Below the pieces are notes generated by a model that searched no databases, had not been told where the DNA came from, and worked only from the letters and a program-made list of their open reading frames with translations. A stretch of 64,000 nucleotides of DNA, from positions 156,764-220,763 of the forward strand of contig NZ_JAKWBN010000004.1 of assembly GCF_022511585.1 (NCBI RefSeq), in the 5' to 3' direction. This document shows, in pieces, positions 43,419 to 52,443 of this stretch; the first letter of the stretch is position 1; each line of letters begins with the position of its first letter. The position numbers were made by a program, and so were the translations under genes. This DNA comes from Shimazuella soli (lineage in GTDB: Bacteria; Bacillota; Bacilli; Thermoactinomycetales; Thermoactinomycetaceae).

Positions 43419-45518
43419 CTATTTACTGCGTAAGAGACGAAGTGCATTGAAGGTCACCAGAACAGTTGCACCCATATCAGCAAACACTGCTAACCATAGA
43501 GTTAGCATCCCTGGTATAATGAGAAGCAATGCAAGTAATTTTAAACCTAATGCCACTGTAATATTTTGTCCAATTATCCGCTTCGTAAATCGGCTTAAAC
43601 GAATAGCAAAGGGCAACTTTTCTAAATCATCTGCCATTAAAACCATATCTGCCGTTTCTAGAGCAGTATCTGAACCAGCTCCACCCATTGCAATTCCTAC
43701 ATGAGATACTGCTAATGCTGGAGCATCATTTACTCCATCTCCCACCATAGCTACAGATATACCTGTATCTCGCAAACTTTTGAGATAGTGTTGTTTGCCT
43801 TCCGGCATTAAATCTGATTTAACTTCCTTTATTCCCAAATGATGTGCAATTCCTTTGGCAGTTTGCTCGTTATCCCCAGTAAGCATAACAATATGTTCGA
43901 CCCCTACTCGATTTAACTCTTGAATCACCTGTTTGCTTTTCTCTCTGGGTTGATCTGCAATAGCAAATCCACCCAATATTTCCTTTTCTGTACCTAATAA
44001 CACCACCGTTTTCCCCTTTTGTTGATAAGAAGTAATTTTTGAGGTGACTTCTGGTGTCAACTTATTCTCAAACCAAGAAGGACTTCCTAAGAAATGACGT
44101 ATCCCATAAAGGATTCCCTCAACCCCTTTTCCCGTATGGGATTGAAAAGATTCAACATTTTCTTGTGGAATGATAAGACGTTCATTCGCATAACGGGTGA
44201 TAGCAGCAGCGAGAGGATGTGTAGAACCGCTTTCTAAAGTCATGGCAATTTCAAGAAGTGATCTTTCATTCTTATCAGTAAACGATAGAAAGTCCGTAAC
44301 CTCTGGCTTTCCTTGAGTCAATGTACCAGTTTTATCAAAAGCTACCGTTTGAATGGCACTTAATTCTTCTAAATAAACTCCCCCTTTAATAAGCACGCCA
44401 TTTCTAGCCGCATTTCCAATCGATGTAACGATGGCAACAGGTGTGGAAATTACCAATGCACAGGGACAACCTACTACTAGTACTGTTAATCCTCGATAAA
44501 TCCAAGTAAGCCAATTCCCTTGAAAGAAAGGAGGAACAACTGCTAATAAGATAGCCAGAATAAGGATTGCTGGTGTGTAATACTTTGCAAATTGATCAAT
44601 AAACGCCTGTGACGGTGCACGATTTGCTTGTGCTTCTTCTACTAACTGTATAATTTTTGATAAAGTAGTATCCGTTGCTTTTTTGCTCACTTCTACTTCT
44701 AGATATCCATCTTCATTTAACGTTCCTGCGAATACTTCATCACCTAATTGTTTGACTACTGGAATAGACTCACCCGTTATCGCAGATTGATTAACAGATG
44801 AAACTCCTTTGATAACTCTACCATCCATTGCTATTTTTTGGCCTGCTTTAATAATACAAATATCTCCTACTTCTACATCGTAAATAGGGACACACTTTTC
44901 TTCTCCATCTTTTCTAATCCATGCTTCTTTTGGCGACAAATCAACCAGGGATCGAATAGATTTTCTTGCTCGATCAATAGAAAAACGTTCTAGGGTTTCA
45001 CTTATTGCAAATAAAATAACAACAGTAGCACCTTCGCTCCATTCTCCTATCGCGAAAGCACCCAAAATAGCTATAGTCATTAAAGTGGTCATATCAAATC
45101 GCAACTGAATGAGATTTTTTATGCCTTCAACAAAAAGCGTACTTCCACCAATGAGTGTAGCTAAGATATAAAATAAGATGCCAAATTGGCTGTGCTCTCC
45201 ATCTATCATGTGGGTAATAAATCCACTGAGTAGGAAAACCGTAGATAGAAGAAGCTGTTGGTATTGTCTTTGTTTATACCATGCTTTTTTTTCAAATTGT
45301 TCATGTTTAGGAACCAATTGTAAATGGTCAAAGGATCCTGCTTTTTCTAAGTCTTGAATCGTTGCAATCCCGCATACGGTTAAGGTAGCAGCTCCAAAGT
45401 TAACTTTTGCATTTGAAACGCTTGAAATATGGTTGACATTATCTTCAAACTTTTTCGCACAAGAAGAACAACTCAGCCCTTCGATTCGATATACCGCTAC
45501 ATGCTCATCTCTACTCAT
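43419..45518 (-). CDS. cadA: P1B-type heavy-metal ATPase (CadA/ZntA-like)
   Basis: 699 residues. One N-terminal heavy-metal-associated domain with Cys17 and Cys20 (GLSCSSCAKKF), transmembrane metal site CPC in VVGCPCALVISTP near residue 350, phosphorylation motif DKTGTLT near 393, the HP motif in SGSTHPLAAA and the GDGVND hinge. The CPC plus downstream helices of Zn2+/Cd2+/Pb2+ ATPases point to those metals. The start overlaps the end of the ArsR-type regulator by 8 bases, forming a cadC-cadA operon. Confidence 0.92.
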   Translation of the reverse strand: MSRDEHVAVYRIEGLSCSSCAKKFEDNVNHISSVSNAKVNFGAATLTVCGIATIQDLEKAGSFDHLQLVPKHEQFEKKAWYKQRQYQQLLLSTVFLLSGFITHMIDGEHSQFGILFYILATLIGGSTLFVEGIKNLIQLRFDMTTLMTIAILGAFAIGEWSEGATVVILFAISETLERFSIDRARKSIRSLVDLSPKEAWIRKDGEEKCVPIYDVEVGDICIIKAGQKIAMDGRVIKGVSSVNQSAITGESIPVVKQLGDEVFAGTLNEDGYLEVEVSKKATDTTLSKIIQLVEEAQANRAPSQAFIDQFAKYYTPAILILAILLAVVPPFFQGNWLTWIYRGLTVLVVGCPCALVISTPVAIVTSIGNAARNGVLIKGGVYLEELSAIQTVAFDKTGTLTQGKPEVTDFLSFTDKNERSLLEIAMTLESGSTHPLAAAITRYANERLIIPQENVESFQSHTGKGVEGILYGIRHFLGSPSWFENKLTPEVTSKITSYQQKGKTVVLLGTEKEILGGFAIADQPREKSKQVIQELNRVGVEHIVMLTGDNEQTAKGIAHHLGIKEVKSDLMPEGKQHYLKSLRDTGISVAMVGDGVNDAPALAVSHVGIAMGGAGSDTALETADMVLMADDLEKLPFAIRLSRFTKRIIGQNITVALGLKLLALLLIIPGMLTLWLAVFADMGATVLVTFNALRLLRSK

Positions 45519-45876
45519 TACATCTTCCCTCTTTTCGATGGATAAAAGCTATTTCCACCAATTGTTTCACATGCTCATCATCCAATGAATAATACACCAT
45601 TTTTCCTAACTTGCGATGTTTTGCCAAACCTTTTTTACGAAGAAACCGTAAATGATGGGAAGCCGTAGCAACAGAAGTCCCTATTGCATTTGCAATTTCA
45701 CAAACACATAACTCCTCTTCTAAAAGCAGTGCATAAGCAATTTTTAACCTATTTTCATCTGCCAATGCTCTATACAATTCGGTTATACCTACAAAGTCCT
45801 CCTGCTTTAGCCTTTCAGAAATCGTGTTTACTTTTTCACTTTCTTCACAAGGTGTAGAACAAACATCGTTATCCAA
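45511..45876 (-). CDS. cadC: CadC-like ArsR/SmtB metal-sensing repressor
   Basis: 121 residues. The cysteines match the four Cd/Pb ligands of Staphylococcus CadC almost by position: Cys6 and Cys10 in the N-terminal arm, Cys57 and Cys59 in ELCVCE. HTH: IANAIGTSVATASHHLRFLRKKGLAKHRKLGKMVYYSL. Start is TTG 45876, RBS GAAGGAG. Two TCAAA-N6-TTTGA-type dyads lie in the promoter. Releases DNA on binding Cd/Pb/Zn (family knowledge). Confidence 0.92.
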   Translation of the reverse strand: MDNDVCSTPCEESEKVNTISERLKQEDFVGITELYRALADENRLKIAYALLLEEELCVCEIANAIGTSVATASHHLRFLRKKGLAKHRKLGKMVYYSLDDEHVKQLVEIAFIHRKEGRCNE

Positions 45877-45893
45877 TAAAATAGCACTCCTTC

Positions 45894-45913
45894 ATTCAAA
45901 AATTCGTTTGAAT
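45894..45913. promoter_or_regulatory. CadC-type operator 1
   Basis: ATTCAAA-AATTCG-TTTGAAT, perfect 7-base arms with a 6-base spacer, between the putative -10 box (TACAAT on the minus strand) and the regulator start codon. Confidence 0.7.
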
Positions 45914-45942
45914 ATCATTGTAATCTCCTTCTTTATATATGG

Positions 45943-45958
45943 TCAAACGAACTTTTGA
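45943..45958. promoter_or_regulatory. CadC-type operator 2 overlapping the -35 region
   Basis: TCAAA-CGAACT-TTTGA, same arm sequence and 6-base spacer as operator 1. It overlaps the proposed -35 TTGACC (18 bases before TACAAT on the minus strand). Confidence 0.65.
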
Positions 45959-46044
45959 ATAAATTATGAGTTATCGTTTATTTTTGTTCCTTCACTGGGT
46001 ACGATATAATTAACCCATATAAATAAAAGAGGTGACCAACATAT

Positions 46045-47208
46045 ATGGAACCATTTATTTACCAAAATCCTACCAAATTAATTTTTGGCCGTGGTCAATT
46101 GTCTCATCTATCTAATGAAATAAAACCTTATGGTACAAAAGTATTACTCGTCTATGGAGGCGGTAGTATTAAACGAAATGGCCTCTATGACCAAGTGCAA
46201 GAACAACTAGCAAAAATCGATGCTACTGTTTTTGAACTAAGTGGAGTAGAGCCGAATCCAAGACTTTCCACTGTACAAAAGGGCATCGATATATGTAAAA
46301 GCGAAAAAATTGATTTTATTTTAGCTGTCGGTGGAGGCAGTGTCATCGATGGGACAAAAGCGATCGCTGCAGGAGCTATATTTGATGGTAACGTATGGGA
46401 CATCATCACGAAAAAAACACATGCAACAAATGCATTACCATTCGGTACTGTTTTAACACTTGCTGCAACTGGTTCGGAGATGAATTCAGGATCAGTCATC
46501 ACCAATTGGGAAACACAAGAAAAAATAGGATGGGGTTCACCGCATGTATTTCCACGGTTTTCCATTCTCGATCCAGTACATACTTTTTCTGTACCTCAAA
46601 ATCAAACAGTCTATGGTGTTGTAGACATCATGTCACACGTATTGGAACAATACTTCAGCGATTCACCTAATGTTCCATTAAACGAAGGATTTTCAGAAGC
46701 AATCCTACGCACCGTTATGGAAGCAGCACCAAAAGCAATCGCAAATCCGGAAGACTATGAAGCAAGAGAATCTATTCTTTATTGCGGTACAATGGCTTTA
46801 AACGGAACACTCAGTATGGGAATGATAGGGGATTGGGGAACACATCAAATTGAACATGCAGTTTCTGCAATTTACGATATTCCTCATGGCGGTGGACTTG
46901 CAATTATCTTTCCGAATTGGATTAAATACAATCTAGATGCTACTACTCCAAAAATGAAACAACTGGCAATTCGTGTCTTTGGAGTAGATCCAGCTAAAAA
47001 ATCCGATCGTGAAATAGCCTTAGAAGGTATCGAAAAACTCCGTTCTTATTGGAACAGTATCGGAGCACCTAGTCGTCTAGCGGATTATAAAATTAATGAA
47101 GAACGACTACAGGATATGGCTCAAAAAGCTGCACCAAATGGAACCACTGGACGTTTTAAACCCGTTACCCAGCAAGATGTGTACGAAATTCTAAAAATGT
47201 GTCTATGA
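46045..47208 (+). CDS. Iron-containing alcohol dehydrogenase (YugJ/BdhA-like)
   Basis: 387 residues, typical for NAD(P)H-dependent butanol-dehydrogenase-type enzymes. NAD loop [18 protein letters not shown]. Iron ligands: Asp and His in [14 protein letters not shown], His in [23 protein letters not shown]. Cytosolic; reduces aldehydes (methylglyoxal, butyraldehyde) to alcohols. A separate fragment of a second such gene is at 59277-59327. Followed by a strong terminator. Confidence 0.93.
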   Translation: MEPFIYQNPTKLIFGRGQLSHLSNEIKPYGTKVLLVYGGGSIKRNGLYDQVQEQLAKIDATVFELSGVEPNPRLSTVQKGIDICKSEKIDFILAVGGGSVIDGTKAIAAGAIFDGNVWDIITKKTHATNALPFGTVLTLAATGSEMNSGSVITNWETQEKIGWGSPHVFPRFSILDPVHTFSVPQNQTVYGVVDIMSHVLEQYFSDSPNVPLNEGFSEAILRTVMEAAPKAIANPEDYEARESILYCGTMALNGTLSMGMIGDWGTHQIEHAVSAIYDIPHGGGLAIIFPNWIKYNLDATTPKMKQLAIRVFGVDPAKKSDREIALEGIEKLRSYWNSIGAPSRLADYKINEERLQDMAQKAAPNGTTGRFKPVTQQDVYEILKMCL

Positions 47209-47250
47209 GGAAATATACAATCGTTTTCTAGTTTCATGTTATAGAGTGTA

Positions 47251-47317
47251 AAAAAGAGATGCTACTATCCAAAAAATATCGAGTGATATTTTTGGTTAAC
47301 AGTAGCATCTCTTTTTT
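47251..47317 (+). terminator. Nested terminator after the Fe-ADH gene
   Basis: Outer stem AAAAAGAGATGCTACT/AGTAGCATCTCTTTTT and an inner stem CCAAAAAATATC/GATATTTTTGG form one long hairpin with a terminal T run. Confidence 0.8.
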
Positions 47318-47444
47318 CGTTGATTGATTTATTCTGGGTTTTACTTCTCCTGCTAACAACTACTATTATTTGGATTTTATGACGTAATACCCATGTAACA
47401 TTCATAACCTATAGTAGTATCTACTAAAGCGAGGTCTGCAGGAA

Positions 47445-48332
47445 ATGAATTTAAAACCTACCATAAACGCAACAAAAAATCATAAAATAAATCGTAGAGA
47501 CTTTATCAAACGAAGCTTTTATTATATAGCAGGAATAATAGGAATTCCTACTCTAACTGGCGCATATTCCCGATGGGTTGAACCTTATCAACTGGAGACA
47601 ACCAAAATCGATATTACTCTTCCCTACTTACCCGCAAGTTTTCATAACTTTACCATCTGTCACTTTAGTGATCTACACTTGGGCTTTCACCTTGAGATAG
47701 ACGATCTATCTCCACTAATCTATGCTATTCAAAATGAAGTACCTGATTGTATTTGCTTTACAGGAGATTTATTTGATAAAGCTCCAAGTAAAACCAAAAA
47801 AACAGCAAAGCTATTGTCTCAATTAGAAGCTCCTTATGGAAAATATGCTGTGCTAGGAAATCATGATAACTGGTCCAATCAGCTATCCGTTAAACGCGTT
47901 TTGAAAAAAGCCGGCTTCGAACTTTTGTTAAATGAACATATATCATTAAATAGACATACAGATAATCTCTATATCGCTGGAATTGATGATCCTTGGGTTG
48001 GAGAGGCAGACATAAGGAAAGCTTTAGGTGGTATTCCCAAAGATGCTTGCACTATCCTTCTATCTCATGAGCCGGATTTCGCAGACGAATTTTATCGCTA
48101 TCCTATCGATTTACAACTGTCTGGACATAGCCATGGCGGACAAATCCGAATTCCTCTGGTAGGAGCGCTTTATACGCCCCCATATTCAAATAAATATCCC
48201 TATGGTTTAAATAGAGTAAAAGGTAGTCACTATCAAGTTTATACTACAAGAGGTATTGGAATGACTCGCATGCCTGTTCGTTTTCACTGTAAACCTGAAC
48301 TGACGATAATTACATTAAAATGTGTAGATTGA
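47445..48332 (+). CDS. Tat-exported metallophosphoesterase (YkuE/YaeI-like)
   Basis: 295 residues. N-terminal twin-arginine signal INRRDFIKRSFYY followed by a hydrophobic segment. Metal-binding motifs in order: FSDLHLG, TGDLFD, LGNHDNW, SHEPDFAD, SGHSHGGQIRIP. Matches the YkuE/LpxH-like family, anchored or secreted at the wall; YkuE of B. subtilis is a Tat substrate associated with the cell wall. Single gene. Confidence 0.9.
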   Translation: MNLKPTINATKNHKINRRDFIKRSFYYIAGIIGIPTLTGAYSRWVEPYQLETTKIDITLPYLPASFHNFTICHFSDLHLGFHLEIDDLSPLIYAIQNEVPDCICFTGDLFDKAPSKTKKTAKLLSQLEAPYGKYAVLGNHDNWSNQLSVKRVLKKAGFELLLNEHISLNRHTDNLYIAGIDDPWVGEADIRKALGGIPKDACTILLSHEPDFADEFYRYPIDLQLSGHSHGGQIRIPLVGALYTPPYSNKYPYGLNRVKGSHYQVYTTRGIGMTRMPVRFHCKPELTIITLKCVD

Positions 48333-48381
48333 AAACAAATGATAGGACAAGCGAGAAATATTCTCTTTTTATATAATGTAT

Positions 48382-48405
48382 GTGCCCTGCTGATCAGCAG
48401 GGCAC
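48382..48405. terminator. Perfect 24-base palindrome (10-bp hairpin, GATC loop)
   Basis: GTGCCCTGCT-GATC-AGCAGGGCAC, 49 bases downstream of the minus-strand orphan gene and 50 bases after the phosphoesterase gene. GC-rich compared with its surroundings. Confidence 0.55.
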
Positions 48406-48453
48406 GTGCTCCCTCAGGAGATGAAATGGGATCTTTCGCCTATGAACACTTTC

Positions 48454-48933
48454 TTATTTGATTCCGTATGTTGAGACAACTGTCCTCGCCACTGCCCTTG
48501 CAGCATCCATGTCTTGTGGCAAGCGGTGCGACTGCATCAGTTCTTTGATTTTCTCGATGGAAATATCCATACGGATAAGTTTCCTGTTAAATGGATTTGT
48601 ATGGCTATAACTCATGTCATGATATCCTTCGATATCAAGGAAGTCATCACTTGTTGGTGACTTTACCATGACATGAACCATTGCAGAACGGTTGAAGTCT
48701 GCAAGTTCGTTGACATCCCTCCCTTGCCACACTTCAGGATTCTCCCCAAGGTAGCAAGCATTGAGCCAACATACCGGAATCCATTCTTCATTCCACTCAT
48801 GCAATGCAAGAGCAAGGGCGTAACATTGACCGTTCAGATAAACATCCTTTTCTACAATATCGAGTGGTCCTTCCTTAATTGTGAATCTCTTTTTCTCTCG
48901 TGTCGTCGGCTCGAATGCCCATACTTCCCACAT
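48454..48933 (-). CDS. Hypothetical protein, GC-rich orphan
   Basis: 159 residues from ATG 48933 (GGGAG 5 bases upstream). Soluble, aromatic-rich N-terminus (MWEVWAFEPTTREKKRF), a Cys-containing core (GQCYALALALHEWNEEWIPVCWLNACYLG) and a helical C-terminus (MDAARAVARTVVS). Composition is more GC-rich than the neighbours, and a perfect palindrome follows. No known family recognised; the shape resembles phage or plasmid accessory proteins, but that is only an impression. Confidence 0.55.
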   Translation of the reverse strand: MWEVWAFEPTTREKKRFTIKEGPLDIVEKDVYLNGQCYALALALHEWNEEWIPVCWLNACYLGENPEVWQGRDVNELADFNRSAMVHVMVKSPTSDDFLDIEGYHDMSYSHTNPFNRKLIRMDISIEKIKELMQSHRLPQDMDAARAVARTVVSTYGIK

Positions 48934-49168
48934 ACTTACTCCCAAGGAAACCGATTATATTCAATTAATAATAGCATTTTTATAGTAAAACGGATATTTC
49001 ATGATGCCATGGAACCCTATATTTTATACCTTGCACACACACGACCAAAGGTGAATCTTCAATAGCATATGAGCATCAAATTCTTACTTTTAATTTCACA
49101 CGACGTGCTATTTCAGTTGTGCAGCAACGATATCAAAATCATCAGATGCTTGTCCAACCCCATAAGGC

Positions 49169-49606
49169 TTATTTTACTACTTCAATGGTAGCACTTCCTA
49201 TTTTGTCACCAGTATCAGTTAAGTAAACTTCCAAAGTATATTTACCAGCAGGCAGTGGATTAGTTGTGGTTAAGTATGCTTTTGCAGGTTGTGCTGCATT
49301 TGACTGATTGATGGTTAATTTTGCACTAGTGGAGTCACCTGATTCATTAATCCATTTAAAAGTGATATGTGTTTCAGTGTCTGGAACATTTTTAAAATAG
49401 ACACGAGCATTTAATCCATTTCCATCTGATGAAGTAATAACCGTTTCTTGCTTATAGTCGTCTAAATACTCTTTAACAAACTTGATCTTCTGAACTTTTG
49501 TTGAATTTTTAACATTTTTACCATCCATATCAAAATGAGAGCTATAAGAACATCCTGCGAAAACCATAAATAACATGAGAAAAATAAAAAAACCTATCTT
49601 TTTCAT
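49169..49606 (-). CDS. Hypothetical lipoprotein
   Basis: 145 residues. Signal and lipobox MVFAGCS; the mature part is an Ig-like/beta-sandwich pattern (VYFKNVPDTETHITFKWINESGD; LPAGKYTLEVYLTDTGDKIGSATIEV). The KYTLEVYL strand motif is typical of bacterial surface beta-sandwich proteins. AGGGGAGA precedes the ATG. Function unknown. Confidence 0.7.
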   Translation of the reverse strand: MKKIGFFIFLMLFMVFAGCSYSSHFDMDGKNVKNSTKVQKIKFVKEYLDDYKQETVITSSDGNGLNARVYFKNVPDTETHITFKWINESGDSTSAKLTINQSNAAQPAKAYLTTTNPLPAGKYTLEVYLTDTGDKIGSATIEVVK

Positions 49607-49728
49607 TCAGATCTCTCCCCTTTCTAGCAAATAAATCTAATTAGAATTTAACACAGTATGATTATATCTTGTATAGATGAGAATCTTTTTTTCACTTTAT
49701 AAATTTATAATTTTCAGGAGTTTTAGTG

Positions 49729-49926
49729 TTACCTTAAAGGATCTAATCGAAATAAAAAAATAGCAATCATTGTAAAAAGTACGGTTCCAATAATAAACAA
49801 CAAAGCAACTCCAATTGATATCTTAGAAAGAATAACGGAAGCTTTTGAATTCCTCTCTATGTTTGTCCAAATAAGAAAAATAAGAAGAAAACTAACAAAT
49901 AGTACGCCCATAATCAATTTTTTCAC
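49729..49926 (-). CDS. Small two-helix membrane protein
   Basis: About 65 residues with two membrane segments (LIMGVLFVSFLLIFLIW; IGVALLFIIGTVLFTMIAIFLF). AAAGGAA is near a GTG start at 49926; the exact start is unsure because GTG is very close to it. No family recognised. Confidence 0.5.
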   Translation of the reverse strand: MKKLIMGVLFVSFLLIFLIWTNIERNSKASVILSKISIGVALLFIIGTVLFTMIAIFLFRLDPLR

Positions 49927-50069
49927 TTCCTTTGGATTATTATTTCACGGATTAAATAAAAACTGGCCGGTATGAGCCCTGTCCAAAACAGTATTCATTC
50001 CAACCAGCTTTTGGCTTGATTATTAATCTAATTTTTGGGTTATGGTTTCTTCATTTGTTGCTGCTGTAC

Positions 50070-50276
50070 TCACTTGGTAAAAAGGTTACTTGTTACACAA
50101 ATATCAATCCTAGTGTGCTTAAAAAATGCTAGGCAATATCTTTGGTATTCTTCATCTACTTTTAGACATTCTACACATTTCTCCAGGTGGTGCCCGATAA
50201 TATTAAAATCTTTAACCATTCGTATATATGAAGGAGACACCTCATATTCCTTATCACAAGTTTTGCATATGTACAT
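50070..50276 (-). CDS. Small zinc-ribbon-like protein
   Basis: 68 residues from ATG 50276, 7 bases after AAAGGAGA. CKTCDKEYEVS and EKCVECLKVDEEYQRYC give two Cys-x2-Cys pairs able to hold one Zn2+. May bind nucleic acid or protein; no precise family recognised. Confidence 0.5.
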   Translation of the reverse strand: MYICKTCDKEYEVSPSYIRMVKDFNIIGHHLEKCVECLKVDEEYQRYCLAFFKHTRIDICVTSNLFTK

Positions 50277-50461
50277 GTCCATTCTCCTTTGAATTATATC
50301 GGTTTCAGTTGCATCTAGAATTTTTAGAAAGGTATTAAATCACCTTTCTCTCTCTGGTATCATTCTAATTCATGATGATTCTAATTAAAATATAAATCGA
50401 CATTTATTAAAAAATGGGCAGTTTTACAATAAATATAGTGCGGAATAATCGTCAAACTATT

Positions 50462-50974
50462 TCATTCAGCAGCTTCATTAAGCCAGTCCAAAATATTTTC
50501 TCTTTTATTTAGCCGCAGGGCTCTCACAGTATTTGATTCATCAGGTGGCATTACCTCAACATTAATGTAAATCTTGTTTCTAGGTTGGTTTATCGAGAAC
50601 AAGCCTTTTTCATCCAATTTTTCCATTGCTAAAACCATAGCCTCCATTCGGAAGTCATACTCTTTTAGCCACTTAACCATATCAGTATGGTCATGTTCAC
50701 GCTCATAAAATAGCTTCCTTACAGTTTCAAAATTCTCTGATCCATAATTAAAATACGGAGAATCTGCGTAAGACCATTTTAACCACTCAGCTTCTTCACT
50801 TGAAGTTCTTGCAAGAGCTTCCCAAGACCAAGCGGAAATAATCGGCGGAAAGGCTTCTCCTGTAGTCACCAGTGCGCAATAATAATAACTTTCTTGGTTT
50901 CGAAATAAGCTTAAAAACGATTTTTCAGCGGCAATCGCAATTTCATTAGCTAATATATTAAGTGTCTCATGCAT
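50462..50974 (-). CDS. DUF4303-family protein
   Basis: 170 residues from ATG 50974, 8 bases after AGGAGG. Pattern YYYCALVTTGEAFPPIISAWSWEAL, WSYADSPYFNYGSENF and VMPPDESNTVRALRLN fits DUF4303, a soluble family found often as immunity or accessory protein next to polymorphic toxins. No toxin gene is visible here, though this region contains several gene fragments. Confidence 0.65.
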   Translation of the reverse strand: MHETLNILANEIAIAAEKSFLSLFRNQESYYYCALVTTGEAFPPIISAWSWEALARTSSEEAEWLKWSYADSPYFNYGSENFETVRKLFYEREHDHTDMVKWLKEYDFRMEAMVLAMEKLDEKGLFSINQPRNKIYINVEVMPPDESNTVRALRLNKRENILDWLNEAAE

Positions 50975-51019
50975 CAACATATCCTCCTAACCAATAATAA
51001 ACAATAGTTCTAGGCTTGG

Positions 51020-51334
51020 TTAATACCAGATCGCAGACAAACGCTCATATATCACATAATAGGCAATGGTCATTATATCTTCCTTTGTGATTCTCTCAGC
51101 AATGTGTCTTATCTTAGAAATAACCCATTCCCCTTCTTGAAGGAGATGCTTGTACTGTTTGAATTCTTGTGGGAATACAGTTAATTTTATTATACCATTT
51201 AGAGATTTGATCTTAATAAAAGCCATATCGTAGCCATTTTTTATTTTGATTTGTTTAATGGACTGAATTTTCCCACCCATTTTACAATCAATAATGTTTT
51301 GTTTATGAAGATGTCTAATATGTTTTCCATTCAT
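51020..51334 (-). CDS. Stand-alone OB-fold protein resembling the DnaE C-terminal OB domain
   Basis: 104 residues. GGKIQSIKQIKIKNGYDMAF, IKSLNGIIKLTVFPQEF and YKHLLQEGEWVI follow the OB-fold of bacterial DNA polymerase III alpha (family pattern: G-x-I-x-x-V-K-x-I-x-T-K-K-G-x-x-M-A-F ... V-F-P-E-x-Y). The rest of a polymerase is absent and the tail is different. Either a mini single-strand-binding-like protein or the remnant of a dnaE-like gene. No strong RBS seen. Confidence 0.5.
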   Translation of the reverse strand: MNGKHIRHLHKQNIIDCKMGGKIQSIKQIKIKNGYDMAFIKIKSLNGIIKLTVFPQEFKQYKHLLQEGEWVISKIRHIAERITKEDIMTIAYYVIYERLSAIWY

Positions 51335-51478
51335 TTTGGCTCTTATATGTAATCTCTATTTGACCATGCTCTATCCAAACTTCATTCAAATCTTTGGATC
51401 CTTTTGAAAATGACCTTTATTTCGAATAAATGATATAATAAAAATGTTGAAAAACCTACAAAAAGAGGAGGATTTCCC

Positions 51479-51562
51479 ATCAAAAAAATTGTCCTGACTC
51501 CAAGCGAATGGAACACTACTGAAGAAAATTTGAACCTTTTAATAACTGAGTTGCAAACTTAG
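51479..51562 (+). other. Mini-gene with RBS, ATC start position and terminator
   Basis: After a TATAAT box (about 51433) comes AGAGGAGG and, 8 bases later, ATC AAA AAA ATT GTC..., a 27-residue frame (IKKIVLTPSEWNTTEENLNL...) with a stop and an intrinsic terminator directly behind. The initiation position holds ATC instead of ATG, so it is either a decayed gene or an unusual start. Function unknown. Confidence 0.35.
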
Positions 51563-51912
51563 ATAATGAAAAGAGGGACAACCCCTCTTTTTTTGTTATT
51601 CTTATAGGGTTGGTCTAATTCCAACTGTGTTTGCTTCCCAAACTTGTCGTATGTTTCTTGGAGAGTATACAATTTGTCATTTCCAATTTTTTGTGATTTG
51701 TCCCAATTCATCTCGCCCCATTTTTGCCACTCATCATATAACCGTTTAAATTCACTTTGAAAATTTGATTCTAAATCTACTTTTGTATCCGACAGAGGTA
51801 AATGTACCTTGTCCAGCTTCCGCAACTTGTTTTAATGCGTTCTTTCCAGAATCATTTTCGATATCAAATCCAATGATATTTATAATTGCTTTAATATTAG
51901 ATTGGTGTAGTT
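51559..51912 (-). pseudogene. von Willebrand A-domain protein, C-terminal part with a 1-base frameshift
   Basis: One frame reads HQSNIKAIINIIGFDIENDS and ALKQVAEAGQGTFTSV; the continuation DTKVDLESNFQSEFKRLYDEW is in the next frame. Removing one G (GTCGGATAC to GTCGATAC) would join them. The combined sequence matches the C-terminus of Bacillus VWA-domain proteins (YwmC/YwmD-like), followed by YDEWQKWGEMNWDKSQKIGND. The VWA N-terminus with the MIDAS motif is missing. Pseudogene remnant. Confidence 0.65.
51569..51591. terminator. Small bidirectional terminator
   Basis: AAAAGAGGG-ACAAC-CCCTCTTTT followed by TTT, right after the mini-gene stop. Confidence 0.7.
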
Positions 51913-51987
51913 TTTACGAAATGAGTCTAAAGACCTATTCAAGAAATACTTCCAGAAGTAAGTAAAATAGCCCTTGAAGAATTGGAG

Positions 51988-52383
51988 TTATTTATCCCAA
52001 TCAACTTTGTCATTAAGGGAGGGCGTTTTAATAAACAAAATTTTTGTCCCTGCGTCACTTACTTGCTCATAACATATTTCAGGGTAAATTGCATAAAAAT
52101 CTCCCTCTCTGTACTCGTATTTCTCTCCAGTTACTACATTAGTATACACCGTTCTCCCACTCAGAACATATTGAAACTCCTTCTGTACAGGGTGCCAATG
52201 TGCCGATTCATAAGAATCCTCCTCTTTATAGTAAGAAATTCCAATTTCTAAGTCACTTTCGTTAATATGTTGGATCAATTGGGGTAGTTTCAAATTTCCT
52301 ACTAAATACTGACAGGATGTTTTTTCTAATGCTTCATGGATGGACTGACTATCAATACTAATAAATCTGCCGTTGTTTTTCAA
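51988..52383 (-). CDS. Cupin-domain protein
   Basis: 131 residues, start TTG 52383 behind AGGGGGAA. Cupin motif 1 around HWHPVQKEFQYVLSGRTVY (two His and a Glu for the metal) and motif 2 EYREGDFYAIYPEICYEQ, in which the usual second-motif His is replaced. Single-domain cupins range from isomerases to dioxygenases and sensors; no specific role can be read. Confidence 0.75.
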   Translation of the reverse strand: MKNNGRFISIDSQSIHEALEKTSCQYLVGNLKLPQLIQHINESDLEIGISYYKEEDSYESAHWHPVQKEFQYVLSGRTVYTNVVTGEKYEYREGDFYAIYPEICYEQVSDAGTKILFIKTPSLNDKVDWDK

Positions 52384-52443
52384 TTGGAATTCCCCCTGTA
52401 AATCTACGGAAAGAAATGGGATAAGATAAAGAAAATAAATATT

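Noticed and set aside
51934..52010. Plus-strand stretch reading QEILPEVSKIALEELE
   Set aside because: Looks protein-like but is short, has no start, and overlaps the end of the cupin gene; no family could be named.
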